DNA of 64,000 nt, from contig JABVXU010000155.1 of NCBI GenBank assembly GCA_013365365.1, positions 49,874 through 113,873 on the forward strand, read 5' to 3'. Shown here piece after piece: positions 39,101 through 50,567 of the stretch. Position 1 is the stretch's first letter. Each line of letters opens with the position of its first letter. The notes under the pieces are model-generated. The model was not told the origin of the DNA, searched no databases, and saw nothing but the letters and a program-made list of their open reading frames with translations. This stretch comes from Cruorifilaria tuberocauda. Its lineage: Eukaryota > Nematoda > Chromadorea > Rhabditida > Onchocercidae. Both the position numbers and the translations under genes were made by a program.

Positions 39101-40320
39101 TAATCTTCACTTTCTCTTTTTTTTTCATTATATTTGTTTAGAATAAAAATAAACAGAAACTAATTTTCTTCACCAGCCGAAACAACGGAATCAATCGTAG
39201 GAAATCGTTTTCGAACTGCAATACTGAAATCTCGTGATGCAAGTACTTGAGCTAAACAAATATAGCGCACAATGTTACGCCGTATCATGCGACTGTAATC
39301 CGTATTACCGCGAATATAACCGGCTACGGTTAATGATAAACTGCAAGAGAGATGAAAACATGAATGGCGGATATTAGGTTATGACAATTGATTGATTAAT
39401 TAAAATTGAATGAGTAGCTAAATGATTATTAATTTTATCGCTCTCTTGAAAACAGTATAAAGAAATAGAAGATGAGATTGCTGATGAATACAATCAGAGA
39501 GAGGGAAAGTTAAAAATGCTATCTCTTCTTTATCATAATAAATCCTGGAAATGGAGGAAAGTGAATTCAACTCGAAGGATTGATCAACCTTTTATGATAA
39601 AATCTCTGAAATAAAGTAAATACGACCAGGATTAAATCTCAAATTTGTTATGAATTAAACTTGTATAAAAAAAAATTTCTGAAGGAGTAAAGTAATTTAA
39701 AAACAGATCTCACAAACCTATCAATAAAACCAATGTCATGGATCATTTTTTGCCATCGCGTAATTATTGCTTGAACGAGAAAACCAAGCATAAATTCGAT
39801 CGGTATCATTTTAAAAGTTTCCTGTGATTTAAACCAATGTGTTATCTCGGCGATGACCCTACAATTATCATTCAGTAAATAATCGAATGGAATGATAAAA
39901 CTGATTTGATAAATTTTAAAAACTATTGCGCTGTTCCTATATACTCGATTTCCTTCGCATTGAAATCTGCTGAAATTTTTTAAAATAATTAATCAAATAT
40001 GGAATAAATCTTAATCATTATTTCTTATATCATATTACGCATATCACAATACATTCAGATATTACTGAAAATAATTTAGGAAAAAATTAAAGTAAAACTG
40101 GAAAATGGAATCATTTGAAAAATGTAAAAATAAAGTTTTACTCTCGTGCATTTTCAGGAATTATATGATTGAGAATTAGATTAACAGAAAAGAACATCAA
40201 TAAAAATATGACAAGTTCGATCAGTACAAGTTTCCAAATACTTCCACGCCATCGTAGCAAAATAAGAAATAGTGCCCATGGCTTCGAATTTGATAATTGC
40301 ATATTATAATTTACAGTCAT
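36120..40320 (-). CDS. Bestrophin calcium-activated chloride channel
   Basis: Eleven exons on the minus strand run from ATG (40320-40318) to TAA (36122-36120). Exons are 40320-40142, 39858-39718, 39340-39174, ~39000-38806, 38696-38550, 38363-38220, 37900-37746, 37454-37323, 36988-36932, 36768-36623 and 36277-36120. The N-terminus [11 protein letters not shown] then [11 protein letters not shown] is the bestrophin start. The pore neck IPIEFMLGF keeps the I-x3-F-x3-F spacing. [26 protein letters not shown] and [20 protein letters not shown] are family hallmarks, the last being the acidic calcium clasp. Bestrophins are pentameric anion channels of plasma or internal membranes. The C-terminal ~180 residues are polar and divergent. 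The exon 3 to exon 4 junction cannot be joined in frame with a GT-AG intron, and the exon at 38220 ends at a GC donor. Identity is secure. Confidence 0.92.
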
Positions 40321-40332
40321 CTAAAAATGAAA
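40321..40332 (-). promoter_or_regulatory. Splice acceptor touching the bestrophin start codon
   Basis: On the minus strand TTTCATTTTTAG directly precedes the ATG. There is no room for a 5' UTR, so this is either the end of a 5' UTR intron or a spliced-leader (trans-splicing) acceptor, which in nematodes often lies just before the ATG. The sequence cannot tell these apart. Confidence 0.5.
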
Positions 40333-43300
40333 CAGTTTATAAATATTTATGCAATCTGATAAGTGAACAATGATGTTATGCCATATTCACTGAGATATTT
40401 TTTCCGGATTTTGTAAACATTTCTGAAAACGTTTTGCAAAATCAAAATTCTACACTTAACCGAATTCTTTTGCTTTATTCCAATTATCCCAATTGATCTT
40501 TAAGATGCTATGAACGTAGTTTACATTCACCAGAAATATTTACGATTACCAAAATAAGCATCAAATTTAAAAATTTATAATTATGAAAATGTTAAACGCA
40601 ATCAGTGATTTTTTTCCACTTTATTTTTTCAAATATCGACATTCATGCATTTCATGAAGAATAAACTTTTTTCAGCAAAAGTAATTAATATGAGAATTGT
40701 TTATTTCAAAATGTTCATTTCTTATTTATCCATGATATCGTTGTAGAATCTAAAACTAATTTTATCATAATATTAGTATCAGTGATACAATTGATAATTG
40801 GATTTTCAAGAATGCAGTTATTTATTCATCTTTCTTAATCTTTGCCTTCTATACTCTTCCGATTGCAGATAATCTTACTTTGGTACTTACCATAGTTCTT
40901 ACTTTCTAGATTATTAAACAGAAATGTAAAAAGTATGTTAGTAATTGTAATGATAAAAAAATTAGTTAAAACTTTAATGATAATAACAATAAGAATACAA
41001 GTAATAATAGCAATAACACTGATAATAATACAGTAAAATAGTTATAAAGCAGCAGAAAGCGTGAGCAATGCTTTGAAGCATTTGTGTTTTTATGAATTTT
41101 TTCCAATCTACCTGAAGCATTTTGATAACATTTTCCCATTACAGTGAAAGCGAGAAGATTGATTTACCACATTCCACTCATATTCCCACTGTAAAAAGCT
41201 AAAATAAGCCCTGTTTTGTTGGGAATGTTTTTGGCATAGCACTAAATAGTAAAACAAATACTTCGAAATAATACATTTAAGAGAATACTCTCAAATATTA
41301 TATTAAATAATTAATAGACTGAAATGGAAAAACTTTTTTTCTTTATCTTCGAGAAAAGATCATGAATCTAAAAAAGGTAGAAAATTCAAAAATTGTTGAA
41401 AAGCAGTTGCTAATGATAGATAATTCCATGCATTGTACAGGTGTCAATGCTTACACACATTTATATATAGAATAATTTCATTTTAATGTAATGTATGAAT
41501 AATAATATTATTAAAGGTTACCTTTCCTTTTTTCCTTTTCTTTTTCATCTTCACCCTTTACTGTAATACAAAACAATAGGATTCCCCTTTACTGTAATAC
41601 AAAACAATAGGATTCCCCTTTACTGTAATACAAAATCATAGCTATTTAGGGGAATAGCAACTTAGCAGATATATTTCTGGAAAATATAAGCAGCAAGTAA
41701 AGATAGTTTTGCTTTAGCATACAAATTTTATTCATTTCTTTTTGGTCTCTTTTCTGTTATAATGAATGATTCATTGAGCATTGTGAGAAAAGTGTGAAGA
41801 AAAGTTCAGAATTTTTTTTTCATTAAAAGATTTTATTAGTTGAAATTAATTCTTTACGTGAAATTCTTTTCATAATAAATTTTTAATTCATTAATATATG
41901 AATCGATACGATAGGAGTTTATACGTAGAGGAGTTCATTTATGAGTTCATACGATATGAATCATTCAATTTTTCTTTAATCGCTGGTTCAATGAAAAGCA
42001 TGATTTAATAGCTGATGGTGAATGTTATCCATATTTGTGGAAATGATAACCTTTTCATATCTGCTTAATTAAATTTAATTTACTAAATTCAACTGATCCA
42101 TATACGTCTGTCATATCAAATTGAATTTGCTGAAGTCTAGAAATTTATTACTTTTCAAGCAGATATGCTAATCATGTCTTCAAAAGAAACTTAATTATTT
42201 CTATTTCCACCATTTTAGTACTACTGCGATTGCTGTAGAATACGATTTCGTGAATACACTTCGAAAAATGTCAATCGAAATCTGAATGCTGAAAATGACT
42301 TGTTAATTTAATCAACTCCAATGCAGGAGTTTAAAATTTCTTGTTGTTACTTCTTCTTACGAAAAATCAACTTACGTTTAATAACCAATTAATCTTCAAC
42401 GTATCTTTATTTGAAAAGTGTTTTTAAATCACTTATTGATTGCACTCAGAACTATATTTATGCTTTCAGTTTAATCTGCCAAAATGAAAAAAAAAGTTGC
42501 TATCATCGATTGAATTGCATTTTGATTTGTTATGATTATACATTCAGAAGCATTCTAATATTATACATTTAATTGTATTGCACATTATTTTTTCGAAATT
42601 CGATAAAATTACTTCAAATATATAAAAAGATGAGTTCAATCAATAATTTTTAATAAAAACTTGCCGTTATTTTTCAATAAATTGACGTTCATTTAATAAA
42701 TAAATAAATAAATTATATGTATGTTATTACTTACAATAATAATATGTTCATCAGAAGTGAAAAGTTTAAAATTTGTGAATCCTAATTCAGATTCAGATTT
42801 TCTATTCAGCGTAATTTATTAAGTAAATGATTATTTTGAAATAGCTTTTCTGAATCGATTTATTTTCAGTTTTGCTGCTATTCTTGAAATTCATATTATT
42901 TGATCGAATTACCATAATCGCATTTAGTATCACCGATATAGTTTGTGCATTACTTATTTTCATTTTGTATAAAACATATAGAACTTTGTTGGTTGCTACG
43001 TAGTTGTCTAAGGAATTTTTACCTTTATTTCATAAAATGATACTGAATTAATTACTTGAATACTTTTATTTTTTATTAAAAGTAAAAAATATATTTTACT
43101 AATACTAATAATAAATTGTGGGATGAAAATATCGCAGATATTTAAACCAACTTAAGATAATAAAGTGTAAGAGATGAAAAAAGTAATTGAGTTGAAAGAA
43201 CTTAAAGTGAAATAAGCTTGATTGAATTGGAAGAAGCTTTACATAAAGCTGAATGAAAGGCACTTTAACATGGAAATGAGTTGAACTTGAAATAATGGAT

Positions 43301-43383
43301 TGAGTTTTAATTGAAATTTTAAAATAGTTAACATTAATAATTTCTTCAGTGGCGATAATCAATTAATCAGATCATGAAGTAAA
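40333..43383. other. Intergenic region, bestrophin to Cys-loop channel gene
   Basis: Three kilobases of AT-rich sequence with no reading frame I can support. It contains an AAT-rich simple stretch (about 40965-41040) and the 31-bp minisatellite at 41556-41636. Promoter elements for bestrophin, which reads away from here on the minus strand, presumably lie in the lower part. Confidence 0.5.
41556..41636. repeat. 31-bp minisatellite, about 2.6 copies
   Basis: The unit begins CTTTACTGTAATACAAAACA and recurs at 41556, 41587 and 41618. The first two copies are identical; the third diverges after about 17 bases. Confidence 0.9.
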
Positions 43384-46300
43384 TTAGAGCAAGCAAATTG
43401 GTATGGAAATGAGATAAATGAAGAAGAAGACGAAAAATATCAATCTTCTGACGACGTACAACTGTTGAGCAATATGGCCAATTTCTACAGCATCGCTATT
43501 CTTTGCGATCTTCGCATTTCCATCAACGATCACTTCATTCCCATTTTGTGATCGAGCATGTGAATCTGTAAATCTCCATGAAATAACCTTTGTACTCTTA
43601 AAGCAATATTCCAGGAATGATAGGAATCTTCGTGAATTAATCTCTGGTTAACTTTACTTTCCACTTTTTCCTTCATTATCATCTTGATGCATCTGTTCAG
43701 TATGCTAAGATTTCAAATTTTGTCGGAAAGAAGCATTGTATTTACGTGATTACGTGATTTACTTCTATTTACTGTCACTTCATTTAAATTTCTTAATAAC
43801 ACTTAAGTTATGAAAATAACCGCTAATTTCTCTCTACTTTCATTATTTTTTGTCTGAATATCTTTTGCAGAAAACAGAAAATTTTCATTTTTCGTTCAAC
43901 GATTAAAGTTTGAGTGATTTAAAATATGGAAATCATGCAAAGTCATGCAAATTGATTATAAAGAACGGAATTTGTATCGTTAAATCTTTTTTAACGATTA
44001 CTTCAAACTGTTTCAAATTTGGAATATCAAACACTAAAACTTCAACCTAATATAACTATTGTTATGAGTCATTTATGTTTGGAAAAAACTGAAATAGCAT
44101 TCTAATAAGAACGATGTTTCATTTTGAGATATTATCCATCCTCTCTCTGCACTGATCAAATTTATCAATTTATAATAGTTTAGCAAAATGATACGTGATA
44201 AGTCGGAGCTCTCAGTTAATTCTATATTTTCTCCATCTCCAACTGCAGAATTTAATTGTATTTCCTCGTCCATTGTAATAGTAGAGGGGAATACAGGATT
44301 CTGATCAATCGCCATAATATCGAATTGTTGCTTCTGATGATCCCGTTGATGATGCTCTTCATCCTGATAATCACCAGTCAAAAGCTTAAATTAGAGATTA
44401 CATATGCGTATTTATTAAAGCATTTTGAAAAAGCTAAAAAGTATTCTAGTCTAATATGTGAGATATTTTAAATAAAGATACGATCTTGAATTCCTGTACA
44501 ATATACTTCTGCAAATCCAAATGAAGGATGTAAGAGTTAATATACCTGATTAACTTAGAATAAGCTTAATTGCTACCTCTCAACTAATATGATATTGATT
44601 AAATGATATCATCGCTCTCAGTAAATGAGTTTTAAGTGTATCATTATCACCATCATCATAATCAGCAGTATATCATATAAAAGAAATTTCCCTATTTGTT
44701 TAAATATTACAAAAGCCAATCAATCTAATCAGTATTACCTCATTTTATTCTTTTTTAGTAAATTACTAATATTTTTTGTATTTTGCACTTAAAAGTTATT
44801 ATTTTAAGATTTAATAATTTGCATTTTAAATATCCAAAGCGTTTATTTTTAGATATGTCAAAGAAATTTTGATTAAATTATTTGATATATTTATTAAAAA
44901 TGATAAATGATATATGAGGGAGAATAAATGGAATCGTTAAAAATGAAATGAAACTTATTTTTGAGGATCGAACGAAAATCCTTTAACTTTGAATGGTCTC
45001 ATTTGCTTTAATCGTTCCGTTATATCAGTTAACTGAAGTATTGAAAAGAAAAGTTTGCACCAGACAAATTAAATATCGTGTCATTTAAAGATCAATCATC
45101 TTGATTGTTTCAGTGTTTGTAAACAAAAATTAATTAAAAATAATAAAGTTTTCGAAGGTAACTTAAAAACAATTTAAAATTAAAAATAAGACTTTAACTA
45201 GCTTTGAAATAATTTTTATTTTTGTTAAAAGGAATAGAAAAAAGTCTAACCTGAAAAGGTAGTTCCAAATTTTCAGGTAAAATATAAATTAAATATGCTA
45301 TAGTAACATGTAAAATGAATGCTATTCCTGTCAACGATAGATTTATACCATAAAATATAACTAAAATAAATTTTTTTTTTAAATCTGAAATTATTTGAGG
45401 TAAAATACGAGTAATTTACTTCAGAGTACAGATTATTTCTGTGCTAATTAAATATTCAATTCGTTGAACAAATGAAAATCTTTGCTATAATAATTGTACC
45501 GATTTTTGGTATACCGCCACTGCCCGGAGGCAAATTTTTGATGAATTCCCAGCTATACAATCCTTGTAGAAGTATATTCATCACTGCTGTAGCGATCGCC
45601 AATGAGACTGTATCAATCCAGAAGACAATTAGTGTCAGAAAGCAAGTAATTATCTAAAGTAATTAACCAAAGTAAACTATAACTTGTTTTGATAAGATTT
45701 ATGCTAAGTTTTTACTGCTTGAAAGTTTGAAAAATAACTCTTTTTTCTATTTTATTAAAAAATAGATGAATTGATGAAAATGTGATTGAATAGCGATCAT
45801 TTTCAATTAATTGAAGTAAAAGTTGAAATTTTAAAATGTTTGTAGTAATTGATTTGCAACAAATTTCATGAAACAAAAAGAAGGCAAAAAGTTGCTTCCT
45901 TTATTTTTTTTAGTAAATCTACAGTTTGCCTATAAGCAATACGAATGATTACAATACCTTTCTAATTCTTATCCGTCAATTACCTAGGTCAGTCTATTAT
46001 CATTTTACGTACACTCAGAAATGTCATACCATTTCTCTCAACTTTTAGTTTTTCTTGTAGTTTTAGATTTTCAATTGTAGATTTTACAACGAGATCATGG
46101 ATGATTTTTGGTATAAATTATTGAATAACTTACTGTAGGCAAGATAACTGTCAAACCAAAATATGGCGCACTTCGTTTAATGCGAACACCAAATTCAATA
46201 AGTGACCAGAACCACTCTGGCTGTAATATTCAACCTATTTTCAAACTTTTGTAAAAACTTTATTTCGACAGTCCTTATCTCACTTTTCATAAGCCATATT

Positions 46301-48429
46301 CCAGCTATTCCATCTAGCTGATGAATCGATTTAAATGCTTTCAGAATGAAATGGTTTAAGACTCAGTAGCTACAGATATTACAATATCGTATGGACATAT
46401 TCCAATTTCTATAACATTTTCGATACTTTGTAGTTTTTGTTACTAGTAAATTAGCCTCAATTACTAAAAGGCATTTAATTTTCTTGGTAAAATTTAAGTC
46501 GCAATTATTTCAATAATATTTCATACTTGGCTATCTGGTGGCTCATCCTTACAACCTGTCGGTCCCCAATAACATTGACGACGCCACGTATCTTTCACTT
46601 CCCAACAACCTGCACGTTAAAATTGAAGTATCACAATTTCGTCTTATAATTTGAATAGAAAATTTGTTTTCTACAAATTAAGTGAAGAATGAAGACATTA
46701 ATGAAGCTTCATGTCGTTCAAACTATAGAATCTGAACCTATTTTCAATCTTCACTTTCCATTTATTTGAGTATGTATACCTGCAACATGACGTTTTGCAT
46801 TTGCACTATCAAGCGGATCATAGCTAAGTTTCACCGCTGGTTTATTCAAACTTCCATTTCCAGATGGATCTGATAAATTCACCTTAGAAAGATCGTATAC
46901 CCAGTCAGCAATTACAATAGGACACTCCTATAATCGAAAATAAATCAAAAAATCAGCTCTGAGTAGCTGATAAAGTATTGATTAGAAATTGAAGTTCATT
47001 TGAATTGATTTGAAAATTAGAAAAGAAATGGTGAAGTTTGCTTTTCGAAAAGTGCAAGAACACAACACCACTATGGAAAAATACAATAATCAGTCTATTT
47101 AGACTGGAGAAGTTGTGAAAAGCTGCATGTGATATACAAAGGTAAAAATGTAATTTAATTTTAAAAATGCTCGAAAATGTCTTAGAATGGATAAGTACTT
47201 ATCAGTTGTTTAGATAAGGATTGATGGAATAGAATTACCTGTTCATCATAGGGATAATTGGTAAAATCAAATAGGCATGTTACATGAAAGCTAAACGATC
47301 CAGATACCCAAACTTTACCATCATGATAAACCGATGCTGGTAAGCCATTCATATGCAAATACCAGCTGTTTCCTCGTGCACTGATATTTAATGAAAATTT
47401 ATCATTAAATACTAAATAGTATTGTAATAACTTTGGTTGCATTAAAATTTACCACGTCCATGAGTTCATTTAATTTAATATTCGGAATTGAATTTCGAAT
47501 TAAGGTTTAATTGCTATAACTTCTCGAAATCCCAATCAATGAAAATATCAGAAAATCGTACTCTTTCATTAAAATTCAAATAATTGGAATTTGCAACTAC
47601 TCTAAAAATTTAGTTTGTATAAAAAATTGAAATTACCACTTGCCATGAGATAAAAAACAAGGAAAGCTGTAAAAATTATCAAAAAGTTTGAAATTATCAA
47701 TAATTTTTATTCGAAACTTCGAAAAATGGAAAACGATATCATCGGTATGGTTGTGATGAATTGTAGACGAATTAGACGTATCAGGAATGTTCATTTTAAA
47801 ATTTATTGATAAAATTTTTCACTTTACTTAATTAATGATATCGATTATCAATGATTAATTCTTTCTTAGATTTAAAATCAATCTGAAAACCTGTTATAAA
47901 GTGAAAGAGCAGGCTGCCAGATTTTCCAACTTTCAATTGCAATTTTTCTCGTATTATTGTATTTACTAGGATCCCATGTTAAATATTCATCGATCCATGA
48001 TGTCCACAATAATCCGTGAAGTAACATCGTCTGTTCATGCTCATCCTGTTTTTTTTTCAGTCAGTAATATCAGTATCTGATAATAAAGACGAAAGTGATA
48101 AGACAATTATAATTCAATCGAAAAAAGAAATTTTTATGAAAACAATAGTAGAATTACCAATTTTAAGATAAATCAATTAGTCAAACTTATCAATAAGTAC
48201 CAAGTTTGTGTAAATAAATACAACTTTGAAAACTTTCGGAGAAATAGTACCACTTTCTCAATGTGTCCAATCAGAAGATAAATTTGAATTTGCATCGTTG
48301 TCGAATCTTTTTTTACTGGACGATGCTTTCGATTGTACGACTTCATTAATGTTTCTTCTAATTTCCTGTTTGCTTCTATCGCCCATCCGTTCATAATAAC
48401 AGTACATAGTAAGACTAAATTCTTGAAAA
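43384..48429 (-). CDS. Cys-loop ligand-gated ion channel subunit, divergent nematode type
   Basis: Eleven minus-strand exons join in phase: ~48429-48254, 48045-47891, 47380-47239, 46927-46780, 46609-46527, 46220-46134, 45653-45500, 45360-45251, 45033-44988, 44363-44195 and 43565-43384. The ectodomain has [30 protein letters not shown] and WQPALSLYN, as in nicotinic-type subunits. The Cys-loop is intact with 13 residues between cysteines ([15 protein letters not shown]). M1 to M3 follow ([21 protein letters not shown]; then [15 protein letters not shown]; then [21 protein letters not shown]), and M4 ends the protein ([15 protein letters not shown]). There is no vicinal Cys pair in loop C, so it is not a classical alpha subunit. 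M2 and the following [12 protein letters not shown] differ from typical receptors, so ligand and ion selectivity are unknown. The true start lies in an unplaced upstream exon; a signal-peptide-like stretch ([12 protein letters not shown]) precedes the mature part. Confidence 0.85.
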
Positions 48430-49261
48430 TATGAAGAGTTTGAAAGTTGAAAATTGAAAAATGAAAAGTTCGATTTGGAACTCTTAAATTATATCAAAAA
48501 TTGGATTTAAAATCTGTTTAAATAAAAAATCTAACCAAAATTGATTCGTAACAGCATTTTAAGCGTCATCACAAATTCTGCAATTAATTCATGGATTTTA
48601 GGACAGTGGCAATTTCGAGAGTTTATGAAATTTGATATGTTTAAAGAGATGATGCATCATCACCTGTCACGCCATTCTGCGTATAAACAATATATCTCTG
48701 AAATTTGGGAACCGAAATAAGGGAAAGTTTCTAAATTTTTGAAATTATTTCTTATTATTAGAAACTTAGTAAAACTTTACAATGGAAGAATACTATATTT
48801 TTAGCATAAATCATCGTTATAATATTAAATTATTTAAATTAGTTTATTAGGTTAATTCAAATTTATTTACTTTTATCAACTTATCTTCATAATGCTAAAT
48901 CAATGTTAAATGTACTGACAAATTCGTTAATAGCCTAGTTCAGTTTAGTTTAATTAATACTAAATGAAATCAAGTCTGAAATAATCCATTTTGGAAATTT
49001 CCATGATCTGTTATCCATATTCAAACAGAATGAGTTCTGTTTGCTCAATAGTAATCACTTTCAAAATTTTCATACCCTACTGATTTTATAAGATCGAAGG
49101 ATTCCTATAATTCCGATAAAAAAGAAAAAAGTTCAATTTATGATAGGTTTTGAATAAATTATTATCGGACGAATACGTCCTGTTACTTTCGCGTTCCCCT
49201 CGAGAAATTTTATAAAGAATTAGGCGAGACTGGAAGCTTCAATGAATCGGTGAAGAGAAGA
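48430..49261. other. Divergent promoter region, channel gene and three-finger receptor gene
   Basis: The two flanking genes are transcribed away from each other, so this stretch probably holds both promoters. On the minus strand a short exon-like segment near 48530-48575 reads MTLKMLLRINF and then a GTTAG donor. It could carry the channel's start, but its phase does not match the next exon as I placed it. Confidence 0.4.
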
Positions 49262-50567
49262 ATGCTTCTGAGCGGTTGTTTCACCTTTCTCCTGTCAAAT
49301 TCCGTCATTTTCCCGGTTGTGCGGTCATTGAAACAGTGTGGCAATGAACATTTTCAACTATTGTGTTCCGAGAGGGCAATGTGTGTTGCGATACGAAGCA
49401 CAGAGTTACTCATTTGATTGCTTAATTAAATAAATTACTGATTTGAAATTAAGAAAACAGAACGCCTATCTTTAGCTTTTCAAGTCTTGAGCTTAGCTTA
49501 GTTTGAATAAGTGCAGCATTTTAGATGGATTCGGATGTAAGTCATCGATCGTATTAGCTCAACTCTTTCTACTTTAGATCTCAGTTATCTAACTTATTTT
49601 ATTGTGCAAAATTTTTTCTTCAAAATTAATTCTTCCTCTAAAATATTTCATGCAAAAAGCTTTTGCATAAGATCATTAGCGATTTCTTTGATTTTAATGA
49701 TTAAAAGAGTAGGAAGGAAGATCTCAATTATTAAAAGAATGACAATCGTTCTTTGAAATATAAATAGAATTATTTGAATTAAATTAAATTTTATTCGGAA
49801 GTAAAATATATAATTCTTTTTTTTGGCCACACAAAGTACGGTTCAGTTTTCATTGTGATACGAAAGGTTGGTGTAAACGGAAATGTCCAAGACTACCTTT
49901 AAATCGAGAATGGTGCCTACTGCGTAATCTAACTCATGATATCAAATGCTGTTTACGTGATCGTTGCAACTGGGAGGAAACGCCACTTTTCGCTATCATT
50001 GTCAGTTTATTTCCGTAGATAGACCGGAATGATAAGCTAATTTGAAATAATGATTCCTTATTTTCTTGCTCAAACTTCCTTTTATTATCTAGCAGCTAAA
50101 GAGAACTAAAGTTCCTACACTTATTTAGAATATTTGGAATTAAATTTTATCCTTTAAGCAAATGAAAGCATAACTATTTTCAAATTTTAAGTGATTGTTA
50201 TCTTCTTTTCGATATTTGTTATTTTTGTCAGTTAATTTCATGTTTCAAAAAACCTGAATTTCTGAAAAATGTATGTTCATCTCAAACTAGGTTTTACTTG
50301 ACCTTGTTTCGAAGTGTTGGAGGAGAATCAATCAACCAACGGTTTTTGTTTCAGAAAAAAGAATTCAGGTTTGTGCCAGGTCTGGAAATCCTAGCTCGTT
50401 TGCTAACGCCATTTCTTCTATTAATTTCCATCATTTATCCGATAGTATCAACAATAAGTTGTGAACGAACAGTTTCGAAACACAGAGTTGAATACAATCC
50501 AACGGTCGATTCGGAGCTAACGCAGAAAGAAGGACTGATATTCAAAGATGCAGCACCGGTAGCTTAA
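49262..50567 (+). other. Alternative short reading: membrane-anchored three-finger protein (about 170 aa)
   Basis: If the donor at 50559 is skipped, exon 3 continues two codons past it and stops at TAA 50565-50567. The product would be a signal peptide, a ten-cysteine three-finger domain, a membrane span and a cytoplasmic tail of roughly 40 residues ending KDAAPVA. This is a complete, sensible protein in itself, comparable to nematode Ly6-like surface proteins, although those are more often GPI-anchored. It could be the only product, or a short isoform of the fused gene. Confidence 0.5.

Noticed and set aside
49526..49537. ATGGATTCGGAT followed by a strong GTAAGT donor, a possible alternative first exon of the receptor gene
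   Set aside because: It would give no signal peptide and its phase does not fit exon 2; the 49262 start supplies both a signal peptide and matching phase.
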